NCBI GenBank assembly: GCA_963576725.1
Contig: OY755241.1
Location: 77,052,701-77,116,700 of the forward strand
Source of the DNA: Azorinus chamasolen
Taxonomy: Eukaryota; Mollusca; Bivalvia; Cardiida; Solecurtidae
DNA: 64,000 bases
Direction: 5' to 3'
In this document: one piece after another, positions 43,615 to 55,925 of the stretch
Layout of the letters: every line of letters starts with the position of its first letter
Position numbering within the stretch: the first letter of the stretch is position 1
Notes under the pieces: model-generated
What the model was told of the DNA's origin: nothing
What the model saw: only the letters and a program-made list of their open reading frames with translations
Database searches by the model: none
Made by a program: the position numbers and the translations under genes

Positions 43615-46600
43615 AGAGAAAAGAAATTCTGTTGAATATGAGTTAACTGTAGGTAGAGGTTGATGTTTCAATAGATTTCACCATCTGAAATGGAAGTATT
43701 TGGATTATTAAGGGTAGACTTGCATTTTTTACGGGTAGAAATATCACATTTCTGCAACAATTTGGGCAATGAAGACTAATTTTTTTCTCTAAACTAAATA
43801 AATCTTTGAAATTCTGTTGAATATGATTTAACTGTAGGTAGAGGTTGATGTTTCAATAGATTTTACCATCTGAAATCTAAGTATTTGGATTATTAAGGGT
43901 AGACTTGCATTTTGTACGGGTAGAAATATCACATTTCTGCAACAATTTGGGCAATGATGACTAATTATTTTCTCTAAACTAAATAAATCTTTGATGTTCT
44001 GTTGAATATAAATGGGCTGTAGGTAGAGGTTGATGTTTCAATAGATTTCACCATCTGAAATGGAAGTATTTGGATTATTAAGAGTAGACTTGCATTTTTT
44101 ACAGGTAGAAATATCAAATTTCTTCTAAAATATGGGCAATTATGACTAATTATTTTCTCTAAACTAAATAAATCTTTGTTATTTTGTTGAATATGACTTA
44201 GCTGTAGGTAGAGGTTGATGTTTCAATAGATTTTACCAGCTGAAATGGAAGTATTTGGATTATTAAGGGTAGACTTGCATTTTTATGGGTAGAAATTCAC
44301 ATTTCTGCAACAATATGGGAAATGATGACTAATTATTTTCTCTAAACTAAATAAATCTTTGAAATTCTGTTGAATATGAGTTAACTGTAGGTAGAGGTTG
44401 ATGTTTCAATAGATTTTACCATCTGAAATGGAAGTATTTGGATTATTAAGGGTAGACTTGCATTTTTTACGGGTAGAAATATCACATTTTCGCTACAATA
44501 TGGGCTATGATGACTATTTATTTTCTCTAAACTAAATAAATATTTGATATTCTGTTGAATATGAGTGAGCTGTAGGTAGAGGTTGATGTTTCAATAGATT
44601 TTACCATCTGAAATGGAAGTATTTGGATTATTAAGGGTAGACTTGAATTTTTTACGGGTAGAAATATCACATTTCCGCTACAATATGGGCTATGATGACT
44701 AATTATTTTCTCTAAACTAAATAAATCTTTGTTATTTTGTTGAATATGACTTATCTGTAGGTAGAGGTTGATGTTTCAATAGATTTTACCATCTGAAATG
44801 GAAGTATTTGGATTATTAAGAGTAGACTTGCATTTTTTTACGGGTAGAAATATCACATTTCTGCTACAATATCTGCAATGATGACTAATTCTTTTCTTTT
44901 AACTAAATAAATCTTTGATATTCTGTTGAATATGATTTAGCTGTAGGTAGAGGTTGATGTTTCAATAGATTTTACCATCTGAAATCTAAGTATTTGGATT
45001 ATTAAGGGTAGACTTGCATTTTTTACGGGTAGAAATATCACATTTCTGCAACAATTTGGGCAATGATGACTAATTATTTTCTCTTAACTAAATAAATCTT
45101 TGAAATTCTGTTGAATATGAGTTAACTGTAGGTAGAGGTTGATGTTTCAATAGATTTTACCATCTGAAATGGAAGTATTTAGATTATTAAGGGTAGACTT
45201 GCATTTTTTACGGGTAGAAATATCAAATTTCTTCTACAATATGGGCAATTATGACTAATAATTTTCTCTAAACTAAATAAATCTTTGATATTCTGTTGAA
45301 TATGAGTTAGCTGTTGATAGAGGTTAATGTTTCAATAGATTTTACTATCTGAAATGGAAGTATTTGGATTATTAAGGGTAGACTTGCATTTTTATGGGTA
45401 GAAATATCACATTTCTGCAACAATATGGGCAATGATGACTAATTATTTTCTCTTAACTAAATAAATCTTTGAAATTCTGTTGAATATGAGTTAACTGTAG
45501 GTAGAGGTTGATGTTTCAATAGATTTCACCATCTGAAATGGAAGTATTTGGATTATTAAGGGTAGACTTGCATTTTTTTACGGGTAGAAATATCACATTT
45601 CTGCAACAATATGGGCAATGATGAATAATTATTTTCTCTTAACTAAATAAATCTTTGAAATTCTGTTGAATATGAGTTAACTGTAGGTAGAGGTTGATGT
45701 TTCAATAGATTTCACCATCTGAAATGGAAGTATTTGGATTATTAAGGGTAGACTTGCATTTTTTTACGGGTAGAAATATCACATTTCTGCTACAATATTA
45801 TCTGCAATGATGACTAATTCTTTTCTCTAAACTAAATAAATCTTTGATATTCTGTTGAATATGATTAAGCTGTAGGTAGAGGTTGATGTTTCAATAGATT
45901 TTACCATCTGAAATCTAAGTATTTGGATTATTAAGGGTAGACTTGCATTTTTTACGGGTAGAAATATCACATTTCTGCAACAATTTGGGCAATGATGACT
46001 ATTTATTTTCTCTAAACTAAATAAATCTTTGATATACTGTTGAATATGAGTGAGCTGTAGGTAGAGGTTGATGTTTCAATAGATTTCACCATCTGAAATG
46101 GCAGTATTTGGAATATTAAGAGTAGACTTGCATTTTTTACGGGTAGAAATATCACATTTCCGCTACAATATGGGCTATGATGACTAATTTTTTTCTCTAA
46201 ACTAAATAAATCTTTGATATTCTGTTGAATATGAGTTAGCTGTAGGTTGAGATTGATGTTTCAATAGATTTTACCATCTGAAATGGAAGTATTCGGATTA
46301 TTAAGGGTAGACTTGCATTTTTTACGGGTAGAAATATCACATTTCTGCTACAATATGGGCTATGATGACTAATTATTTTCTCTAAACTAAATAAATCTTT
46401 GATATTCTGTTGAATATGAGTTAGCTGTAGGAAGAGGTAGATGTTTCAATAGATTTAACCATCGGAAATGGACGTATTTGGATTATTAAGGGTAGACTTG
46501 CATTTTTTTACGGGTAGAAATATCACATTTCCGCTACAATATGGGCTATGATGACTAATTATTTTCTCTAAACTAAATAAATATTTGATATTCTGTTGAA

Positions 46601-48772
46601 TATGTGTGAGTTGTAGGTAGAGGTTGATGTTTCAATAGATTTTACCATCTGAAATGGAAGTATTTGGATTATTAAGGGTAGACTTGCATTTTTTACGGGT
46701 AGAAATATCACATTTCTGCAACAATATGGGCAATGATGACTAATTGTTTTCTCTAACCTAAATAAATCTTTGTTATTCTGTTGAATATGAGTGAGCTGCA
46801 GGTAGAGGTTGATGTTTCAATAGATTTCACCATCTGAAATGGCAGTATTTGGAATATTAAGAGTAGACTTGCAATTTTTACGGGTAGAAATATCACATTT
46901 CCGCTACAATATGGGCTATGATGACTAATTATTTTCTCTAAACTAAATAAATCTTTGTTATTCTGTTTAATATGAGTGAGCTGTAGGTAGAGGTTGATGT
47001 TTCAATAGATTTTACCATCGGAAATGGAAGTATTCGGATTACTAAAGGTAGACTTGCATTTTTTACGGGTAGAAATATCACATTTCTGCACTGTAATATG
47101 GGCAATGATGACTAATTGTTTTCTCTAAACTATATAAATCTTTGTTATTCTGTTGAATATGAGTGAGCTGTAGGTAGAGGTTGATGTTTCAATAGATTTC
47201 ACCATCTGAAATGGCAGTATTTGTAATATTAAGGGTAGACTTGCATTTTTTACGGGTAGAAATCACAGTCACATTTACGCTACAATATGGGCTATGATGA
47301 CTGTTTATTTTCTCTAAACTAAATAAATCTTTGTTATTCTATTGAATATGAGTGAGCTGTAGGTAGAGGTTGATGTTTCAATAGATGTCACCATCTGAAA
47401 TGGCAGTATTTGGAATATTAAGAGTAGACTTGCATTTTTTATTGGTAGAAATATCACATTTCCGCTACAATATGGGCTATGATGACTAATTATTATACCC
47501 CCAACAACGAAGTTTAGGGGGGTGTATACTGGAATCAGGTTGTCCGTCTGTCCGTCCGTCCGTCCGTCTGTCCGTCTGTGGACACAATTTTGTCCGGCCT
47601 TCTTCTTCTACAGTTTTGCTTTAATTTTGTTGAAAGTTCATGTATAGCCATATGACCATATAAACCTGTGCACCGCATATTTCCATTATGATCGGACCAC
47701 TACTTCAGGAGTTATCACCCCTTTTTAGTCCCCTACCAATGTTTTCCGGACTTTTTTTGGAAGTGACTCGAGATATTAACTCTTTATTTAGTACAAAGCT
47801 AAATCTAGATCAGTTACAGCTTATGTTACAATCTCAGCCAGGTTGAATAATTATTTTCAGAGTTACTGCCCTTGAACTTTAATTTTTTTCTTCAAATTTG
47901 GGATTTTCCAGACTTTTTTTGGAAGTGGTTGCAGATATTAACTTTATATTTGGCATAAAGCTAACTCTAGATAAATTACAGCTTAATTCCCAATCTCAGT
48001 CTGGTTGAATCATTTTTGACAGAGTTATGGCCCTTGAACTTTAATTCTTTGGTCAAATTTTCAATTTTCCAGTCTTTCTTTGGAAGTGGTTGGAGATATT
48101 AACTTCAAATTTGACATAGAGCTAAATCTAGATGAGGTACAGCTGAAGTTCAAATATGGCTTTGGTTGAATAATTTTTGTCAGAGTTATTGTCCTTGAAC
48201 TTAATGTTTTTCTGAAAAGGTACCTAGCTTTAGAACTTTGGATTTGACAAAAAACTCATGAAAGGGTCTTGTTTCTCTGAATAATTCTTCATTTTTATTA
48301 CATAAAATAAATTGGGGCATGTATTGTTTTTAAATCTCTTCATGTTTCTGTATGTACATATGTTCAGATTGATGATAGGTGTTCTGACAAGCAGACAGGT
48401 GGGGAGTATTCGTTAGCCTTTGGCTTACAGTTCTAGTTTTCTCTAAACTAAATAAATCTTTGTTATTCTGTTGAATATGAGTTAGCTGTAGGTAGAGGTT
48501 GATGTTTCAATAGATGTCACCATCTGAAATGGCAGTATTTGGAATATTAAGAGTAGACTTGCATTTTTTATGGGTAGAAATATCACATTTCCGCTACAAT
48601 ATGGGCTTTGATGAATAATTATTTTCTCTAAACTAAATAAATCTTTGTTATTCTGTTGAATATGAGTTAGCTGTAGGAAGAGGTTGATGTTTCAATAGAT
48701 TTTACCATCGGAAATGGAAGTATTTGTATTATTAAGTTTAGACTTGCATTTTTAGAAATATCACATTTCCAC
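43615..48772 (+). repeat. ~185-bp satellite, block F2 (interrupted)
   Basis: Forward again after a switch at about 43620, with roughly 23 monomers. The first ~760 bases reproduce in reverse complement the variant order of R1 37860-38600. A Helitron-like element interrupts at 47493-48436. Monomers near 48.6-48.8 kb are decayed. Confidence 0.95.
47493..48436 (+). mobile_element. Helitron-like non-autonomous element, copy 2
   Basis: Starts TTATACCCCCAACAACGAAG with inverted partner GGGGGGTGTATACTGG. GTCCGTC repeats follow, then diverged ~155-bp units with TTTTTGGAAGTGGTTG, GAGATATTAACT and CAGAGTTATGGCCCTTGAAC. It ends in TTAGCCTTTGGCTTA (hairpin) and TTCTAG. The flanking satellite reads GACTAATTA and TTTTCTCTAAACT without loss or duplication, so insertion was between A and T. 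Ends match copy 1 while the internal tandem repeat differs. Confidence 0.7.
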
Positions 48773-49241
48773 TACATTGACAACGTCTACCTACAGCTCA
48801 TTCCTATTCAACACAATGTCAAAGTGTTATTCAGTTTAGAGAAAATAGTAAGTCATCATAGCCCATATTTTAGCAGAAATGTGATATTTCAACCCGTAAA
48901 AAATGCAAGTCAGCCAATTATATACGAAATACTGCCATTTCTGATGGTGAAATCTACTGAAACATCAATGTCTACCTACAGCTCATTCATATTCAACAGA
49001 ATATCAAATATTTATTCAGTTAAGAGAAAAAAAATCAGTCATCATAGCCCATACTATAGCAGAAATGTGATATTTCAACCCGTAAAAATGCAAGTCAGCC
49101 TATTATATTCCAAATACTGCCATTTCAGGTGGTGAAATCTATTGAAACATCAATGTCTATCTACAGCTCATTCATATTCAAAGATTTATTCATTTCAGAG
49201 AAAATAATACGTCATCATAGCCATATTGTAGTGGAAATTTG
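48773..49241 (-). repeat. satellite block R2, left part
   Basis: Reversed and more diverged monomers (TGGTGAAATCTACTGAAACA, CAGCTCATTCATATTCAA), cut at 49241 by a hAT-like element and resumed at 50508. Confidence 0.85.
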
Positions 49242-50507
49242 GTTTAAGGAGAAATCGCCTAGTAACGAAATCGCCTACAATTAGATGTATAGTAAACCAT
49301 TTGGAGAAATCGCCTAGAAAGAAATTATATAGTGTTTGTATTTCGCACTTATGATACAGGACGGATAACATGACCCAACAATAAAGAATGTTTGTAACAA
49401 TATTACATTGTTCTATGGTATTATTTTCCAGATCAAGACGACCAAGATTGATCGATAAGTGTAGCCCCTGATCACTAGGCCTACATAGAATTAATTTGAC
49501 AGAAGATGTTTATATATAATGAGCAATAATTATAATAGTTATGCAGAAAGTATGAACGTCACTTTATTCCACAGACCACCGACAAGATTAAATTGTTGTG
49601 TGGTATTGTTTTCCAGATCGTAATGAACAATATTGAACGATCAGTGCAGCCCCTGATCACAACATAGAATTTGACAGGGAGTGTTAATTACATGTATACC
49701 CGGTATACCAAAATTGCCTTATGATTAAATTGTTCGAAACAGTTATAATATGGGTCTTACTTCATGTCAGAGATCTGGGTTCAGTAAATATTCAAATAGC
49801 AATAATGTATGGCAGTGTAATCAGGGTCTATTCCGTTTGTTTATATGACCCTAGTTCCTACCAATACAAAAATATCATGCGTACATAGGCCGTTAAAGAA
49901 AGTGAGTTCATTTAAGAAATGGATCAAATTCCGTAAGCAAACAGAGCAGACTCTGGTCAGATGGCTCCTACAAAAGATGCCTGATCTGGGTCTATTCTGT
50001 ATTCCAACATACTTGTGTAAAGATGTTTATGTGAAATAAAGGGTTAACAATACACACTTTACATAGATATCTTTTATTGATAACAATTTTATTTTTACTG
50101 TGGTAACCGACATTTTGTACTAACTAATATTGCTTTTCGAACATTTATTGGATCCATATAATCTAATAAGAAGGAAGACTCATATTATACCTTGTTCCGT
50201 GCGTATGACATTTTCACTTTCTGCTAATATTCGATATAATTATCAACTCCTGTAATATTCGGCTGTCAAATTCCTGGTGGTGATCAGGGATTACACTAAT
50301 CGTCCAATCTTGGTCAACAACACAATTAACAGGACAATTTATTCTTGTTACAAACATTCTTCATTGTTCTGTCATGTTATCACTACCTGTACCATAGGTG
50401 CGAAATACAAGCACTATATAATTGCTTTCTAGGCGATTTCTCCAATTGGTTTACTATATATCTAATTGTAGGCGATTTCGTCACTAGGCGATTTCTCCAG
50501 CACCCTG
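49242..50507. mobile_element. hAT-like MITE with 8-bp target duplication
   Basis: GAAATTTG occurs on both sides (49234-49241 and 50508-50515) and belongs to the satellite. The right end reads outward to CAGCACCCTG, that is CAGGGTGCTGG inward, a typical hAT-like terminus. The inverted repeats are ~260 bases long and contain GGAGAAATCGCCTAG three times in varied form and GTATTTCGCAC. The left tip has been replaced (GTTTAAGG). No transposase. A TTAA-family MITE is nested at about 49800-50048. Confidence 0.8.
49800..50048. mobile_element. TTAA-family MITE nested in the hAT-like element
   Basis: Core GCAAACAGAGCAGACTCTGG ... CTGATCTGGGTCTATTCTG and right end GAAATAAAGGGTTAAC. The left end is decayed. 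Confidence 0.65.
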
Positions 50508-50780
50508 GAAATTTGATATTTCTACCCATAACAAATGCAAGTCAGCCAGTTATATACCAAATACTGCCTACAGCTCATTCATATTCAAAGATTTATTCAT
50601 TTCAGAGAAAATAATACATCATCATAGCCTATAATTATTTTAGCAGAAATGTGATATTTCTACCCGTAGAAAATGAAAGTCAGCCCTTTATATACCAAAT
50701 ACTTCCATTTCATATGAAATCTACTGAAACATCAAGGTCTACCTACACCTCATTCATATTCAACAGAATAAATTAATAAA
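50508..50780 (-). repeat. satellite block R2, right part
   Basis: Resumes exactly at the target duplication (GAAATTTGATATTTCTACCC) and contains about one and a half decayed monomers. Confidence 0.8.
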
Positions 50781-51365
50781 TATTCAGACTGTCTTTATTT
50801 CTTACATGTATATCCATGGAGTAAAGGGTAAAAAACAAATCAACATCTACTTGAAAAATTATTTTGTTTTTGTGTTGTGACTAGTAAGGACTTGTTTATT
50901 GTGCACCTATTGCAATCAGGATGGGAAAGGGGCATACGCAGGAAATGCACTTAACCTGTTATAAAAAGGGGAAAGGGTCTGAGACAGGAAATGCCCTCAA
51001 CCAGTAACGAAGTTGGGAAATGAGTCTGAGACAGGAAATGCACTCAACCATGAAATAGGCGTATCACATAATTATGTCACAATTAAAAAAACAACTTTAG
51101 CTTTAATTGTATTTGTTCTTACTTCTACAATTAAATTTTGACTACAAAATTCCAGCAAAAAGAAAAAAAGAAAACAATTATATGAATATAATACAGTTTG
51201 AATACTGTCCATAAGCTGTTCCTTAATATTGGCACCAGTAAGAAAGATTGTATTAAATTCATCTGATCTGTTGTTATTATTAATATTACATGGCAGACTC
51301 TATGTACACTGCTCCTATATCAGGGTCTACTCTGTTTGCAGATGGTGAAAAAGTATTTATATGAA
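50781..51365. other. no gene; minor repeats
   Basis: A MITE end (TTTCTTACATGTATATCCAT, GGAGTAAAGGGT) near 50800-50830. About three diverged ~47-bp units of GAGACAGGAAATGC lie at 50930-51055. A MITE right-end fragment (ATCAGGGTCTACTCTGTTTG) is at 51318-51365. Confidence 0.55.
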
Positions 51366-51454
51366 GCTTACCAGCTACAGATTCCAAATTTGGTGTGTGA
51401 GTCCATCTTGGGATGGCTGAGTGTCGCGTACCATTTTCAGGTCACTGTGACATT
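51366..51454 (+). repeat. left end of the 145-bp tandem element
   Basis: TTACCAGCTACAGATTCC ... GTACCATTTTCAGGTCACTG matches units at 52860-53700 and is cut by the transposon copy starting at 51455. Confidence 0.7.
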
Positions 51455-52042
51455 GAGTGTAGGGTGATTCCCCCATGGGGTGATTCCCCCATAGGATGAT
51501 TGCCCTATGGGCAATTGCCCCTTAGGATAATAACCCTTTAGGATTATTGCCCCATAGGGTGACTGCCCCTCAATATAAAAAATATATTATTATTTTGTAA
51601 AAAAATAATATATAAGTAAAATTTAATAAACTATATGATGAAAATAAATTAGTAGAAAGCTGTGTAGACCAATTGGAACTCTTGTATGTATTGTATTGAC
51701 TCCAAATATTTGGACATGTAAACCTAAAGAAAGGGCATAATCCCCATTAGAAAGTACACACTAAGAAAATTTTTGTACAACTTAAATGAAGAATTAATAA
51801 TTCTTTAATACCTTTGCCTGCTAAGTGCAACCTATCTGGTATTTGCTAACAGTTTGGATCCTGATTAGGCGCTGATTAAGATAGCGTCTCATCACAATGC
51901 AAGCTGTATGATCAGTCATTAGTCTCTCAAAAGTGTACACAAAACGAAAGTAAGAGAAAATGGTGACAGGTCACTGCTATAAGGGTTAATAGGAGCTACA
52001 CTGTGGTTTGTATGTCCAAATGAAAAGAGTAATAAATTAAGA
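51455..52042 (-). mobile_element. second copy (partial, inverted) of the 3.16-kb transposon
   Basis: Starts GAGTGTAGGGTGATTCCCCC and follows the reverse complement of 25521 down to about 24857 with few differences. It lacks the 75-bp palindrome at its single AATT (51671-51674). The far end is not recognisable: similarity stops near AAATTAAGATT at 52042. Confidence 0.8.
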
Positions 52043-52330
52043 TTCTGTTTCTTTTCGGGACACTGTATAGAAATATCAATAACAATAAATAAAAGTTAAT
52101 CGATTTTATTTTCTTGCATACACTCAATGCATTTTATTATAATATTTCATAATAATATCATATTATGTTTAATATTATATTAATGACTATTCATGACAAA
52201 GCTATCTGATCAGTTTCTGTTCTGTTTGCTCAATGACAATAAATATTCATTAGGTAAAGCACATCATTGTAAGATAATGTAATACATTATACCAGCACAT
52301 ATGTACGAAAGACCGGCGGTGACATTTCCA
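52043..52330. other. no gene seen
   Basis: AT-rich. A short MITE-like word (CTGATCAGTTTCTGTTCTGT) lies near 52207. Nothing else supported. Confidence 0.4.
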
Positions 52331-52727
52331 TTTCAAGATTTCACACAAAGCAATTCATGATTTCACGATTTCACGATGTCACAGTTTCACGATTTCACTT
52401 CAAAAATTCACGATTTCACTTCAAAATTTCATGATTTCACGATTTCATGATTTCACAATTTCACGATTTCACTTCAAAATTTCACGATTACACAATTTCA
52501 CGATTTTACTTCAAAATTTCACGATTTCACAATTTCACGATTTCTCTCCAAAATTTCACAATTTCACGATTTCTCTTCAAAATTTCACGATTTCAAAATT
52601 TCATGATTTCACAATTTCACGATTTCACAATTTCACGATTTCACGATTTCACTTCAAAATTTCACGATTTCACGATTTCACAATTTCATGATTTTACAAT
52701 TTCACGATTTCATGATTTCATTTAGTC
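52331..52727 (+). repeat. 9-bp TTTCACGAT satellite
   Basis: TTTCACGAT and variants (TTTCACAAT, TTTCATGAT, with CTTCAAAAT interruptions) fill the interval. Its frames encode IleSerArgPheHis-type repeats that are artefacts of the 9-base period. TGACGTCA lies just after it at 52742-52749. Confidence 0.95.
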
Positions 52728-52849
52728 CATTTGAATTGTTATGACGTCATCAAAACGCACATGTTGAAGTAAAAGCCACGATGAAAGAAACGGCGGAAAA
52801 CTATGACAATCTTCCTTTGACTATGACCTTTGACCTCGATTTTAAAAAA

Positions 52850-54105
52850 AGGTTATACCTTACCAGCTACAAAAAGTTTGTCCGGAGTATATCTCATATA
52901 CCTTACCAGCTAAGGATTGCAAATTTGGTGTGTGAGTTCATCTTGGGATGACGGAGTGTCGCATACCATTTCCAGGTCACTGTGACATTGACCTTGACCT
53001 TTGACCTCGATTTTACAAAAAGCTTGTCCAGAGCATATCTCCTACACCTTACCAGATACGGGTTCCAAATTTGGTGTGTGAGATCACCTTGAGATGGTTG
53101 AGTGTCGCGTACCATTTTCAGGTCACTGTGACCTTGACCTTTGACCTCGATTTTACAAAAAACTTGTCCGGAGCATATCTCCTATACCTTACCAGCTACG
53201 GATCCAAAATTTGGTATATGAGTTCATCTTGGAATGACGGAGTGTCGCATATCATTTTAAGGTCACTGTGACCTTTGACCTCGAATTTACAAAAAGCTTA
53301 TACCTTACCAGCTGCAAAAAACTTGTACGGAGTATATCTCCTATACTTTACCAGCTATGGATTCCAAATTTGGTGTGTGAGTATCTTGGGATGGAGGGGT
53401 GTCGCGTACCATTTTCAGGTCACTGTGACCTTGACCTTGACCTTTGACCTCGATTTTACAAAAAGCTTGTCCGGAGCATATCTCCTATACCTTACCAGCT
53501 ACAGATCCAAAATTTGGTATGTGAGTTCATCTTGGGATGGCGATGTGTCGCGTACCATTTTCAGGTCACTGTGACCTTGGCCGTTGACCTCAATTTTAAA
53601 ATAAAGCTTTCCGGAGCATTTTTCTTATACCTTATCAGCTACGGATTCCAAATTTGGTTTGTGAGTTCATCTTGGGATAGCGGAGTGTCGTGTACCATTT
53701 TAGGGTCTTTTCTAAGCATTAAGAATCAACTTAATAGTAACAATCAACACAGTATGTTTTTTTAATGTTGAAATTTGACCTAGTGTCTTTTTTTTAAAAC
53801 GTTAAGAATTTACCCAGGATCTGTTTTTGACGTTGACAATCAACCCAGGGTCCTTTTTAACGTTGAGAATGACTTAGGGGCCTTTTTAACTAAGTTTTGA
53901 CCCTTGGCTCTTTTCTTAGCTATCATAATCGTCAAAGGTTCTGTTTCTAATGTTAAGAACTGACTCCTGTGTCATCTTTAACAGCATCAAAATTTCATGT
54001 TACACCTGCATTACATTGTATTGTTTTTCCGCCAAAATGCATTTCGGTGTCAAACACTTTGAGGGCATTTGTCACCCGTGACGACTCTCTTGTTTTTTTG
54101 TTGTA
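52850..54105 (+). repeat. element with ~145-bp tandem units and a CTCTTGTTT tail
   Basis: Units of about 140-157 bases carry GGTCACTGTGACCTTGACC, TTTGACCTCGATTTTACAAA and TCCGGAGCATATCTCCTATA up to about 53700. A degenerate repeat of CAACCCAGGGTCCTTTTTAA type follows to ~53970. The end, ACCCGTGACGACTCTCTTGT, resembles the tail of the TAGCTCACC elements, suggesting a related family. Confidence 0.7.
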
Positions 54106-54694
54106 ATTGTTTTTTTAAGCCTTTATTAATTGTCATCAGAACTTATCATACTTTGTTAAAATATCTCTGAAAAGCTTGAAATTAAAATGAAAGTGGGGCA
54201 AGGTATCTTTATAGCTTAAACATTTTTAGTGGTTATATTATATACGGGTTCTGGTTTTGGTGTTGTTATTATGATATGGGTGCTGTTGTATAGTTTTATC
54301 TGTATAAAATACAACTATCTTAATTAAGGAAAAGATCTGTCTAGACAGAAATGATGATTATTATTTAGTATTTACATTTCCATGTCTTAGCCCACATGTG
54401 TACAGCCCTCTGTCGATATCGTGCTACTTTCGGTTTTAACAATATCCCTTGTCAGACTGCAACAATCACATAATTAGCAAATTTGTTATCATAAGAATTC
54501 ATAAATAAATGTGCTTCTTCGTTGCATACATAAAATAGCTAAATTGATAAACTGTAGATTGTTTTTATTTATTAGTTTTACCGGAAATTGTTGACTTGAA
54601 GATTTTACACCTGAACTGACCGATATTTCTGTCCGTTGTACCGTAACTATGCAAGTTCCGTAAAATATACAAGTCCGCAATAGTACGCCTTACC
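54106..54694. other. no gene seen
   Basis: AT-rich unique-looking sequence. The only longer minus-strand frame (54489-54680) has no recognisable domain. Confidence 0.5.
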
Positions 54695-55925
54695 ATGATG
54701 ACATATTATTTTCTCTAAACTGAATAAAACTTTGATATTCTGTTGAATATGAATGAGTTGTAGGTAGACATTGATGTTTCAGTAGATTTCACCATCAGAA
54801 ATGGCAAGATTTGGTATATAATAGGCTGACATGCATTTTTTACGGATAGAAATTTGACATTTCCATTACAATATTGGCTATGATGACTTATTATTTTCTC
54901 TAAACTGAATAAATCTTTGATATTCTGTTGAATATGAATGAGCTGTAGGTAGACGTTGATGTTTTAGTATATTTCACCATCAGAAATGGCAGTATTTGGT
55001 ATATAATGGGCTGACTTGCATTTTTACGGGTAGAAATATCACATTTAAACTACAATATGGGCTATGGTGACTTACTATTTTCTCTGAAATGAATAAACCT
55101 TTGATATTCTGTTGAGCATTATATAGAGGTTGATTTTTCAGTATATTTCACCATCAGAAATGGCAGTATTTGTTAATATAATGGGCTAACTTGCATTTTT
55201 ACGGGTAGAAATATCAAATTTCCATTAAATATGGACTATGGTGACTTACTATTTTCTCTAAACTGAATAAATATTTGATATCCTATTGAATATGAGATAG
55301 CTATAGGTAGAGATTGATGAATCAATAGATTTCACCATCAGAAATGGCAGTATTTGGTATATTATGGGCTGAATTACATTTTTTACGGGTATAGAAATAT
55401 CAAATTCCCACTAAATACGGGCTATGATGACTTATTATTTTTTCTAAACTGAATAAATCTTTGATATCCGTTTGAATATTAGTGAGCTGTAGGTAGACAT
55501 TGATGTTTTAGTATATTTCACCATCAGAAATGGCAGTATTTGGTATATAATGGGCTGACTTGCATTTTTATGGGTAGAAATATTACATTTAAACTACAAT
55601 ATGGGCTATGGTGACTTATTATTTTCTCTGAAATGAATAAAACTTTGATATTCTGTTGTATATGAATGAGCTGTCGGTAGACATTGATGTTTCAGTAGAT
55701 TTCACCATCAGAAATGGCAGTATTTGGTACATGTATATAATGGGCTGACTTGCATGTTTTACGGTCTGAAATATCAAATTTCTGCCAAAATATGGGCTAT
55801 GATGACTTATTATTTTCTCTAAACTGAATAAAACTTTGATATTCTGTTGAATATGAATGAGCTGTAGGTAGACATTGATGTTTCAGTAGATTTCACCATC
55901 AGAAATGAAAAGATTTGGTATATCA
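54695..55925 (+). repeat. satellite block F3, left part
   Basis: Forward monomers of a distinct subfamily: CTAAACTGAATAAA, CACCATCAGAAATGGCAGTA and GTATATAATGGGCTGACTTG replace the F1/F2 words. It is broken at GGTATAT (about 55923) by a retroelement and resumes at 57723. Confidence 0.9.

Noticed and set aside
51455..52330. GTGACATT at 51447 and 52319 as a target duplication for the partial transposon copy
   Set aside because: The right-hand sequence does not match the known left terminus of the element, so the repeat of eight bases is probably chance.
52431..52725. Ile-Ser-Arg-Phe-His repeat proteins of about 90 residues
   Set aside because: The 9-bp satellite keeps all frames open; overlapping frames are equally long.
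53071..53765. Frames with LTFDLDFTK and SGAYLLYLTSY words
   Set aside because: They follow the ~145-bp tandem unit in shifting frames and have no start or splice context.
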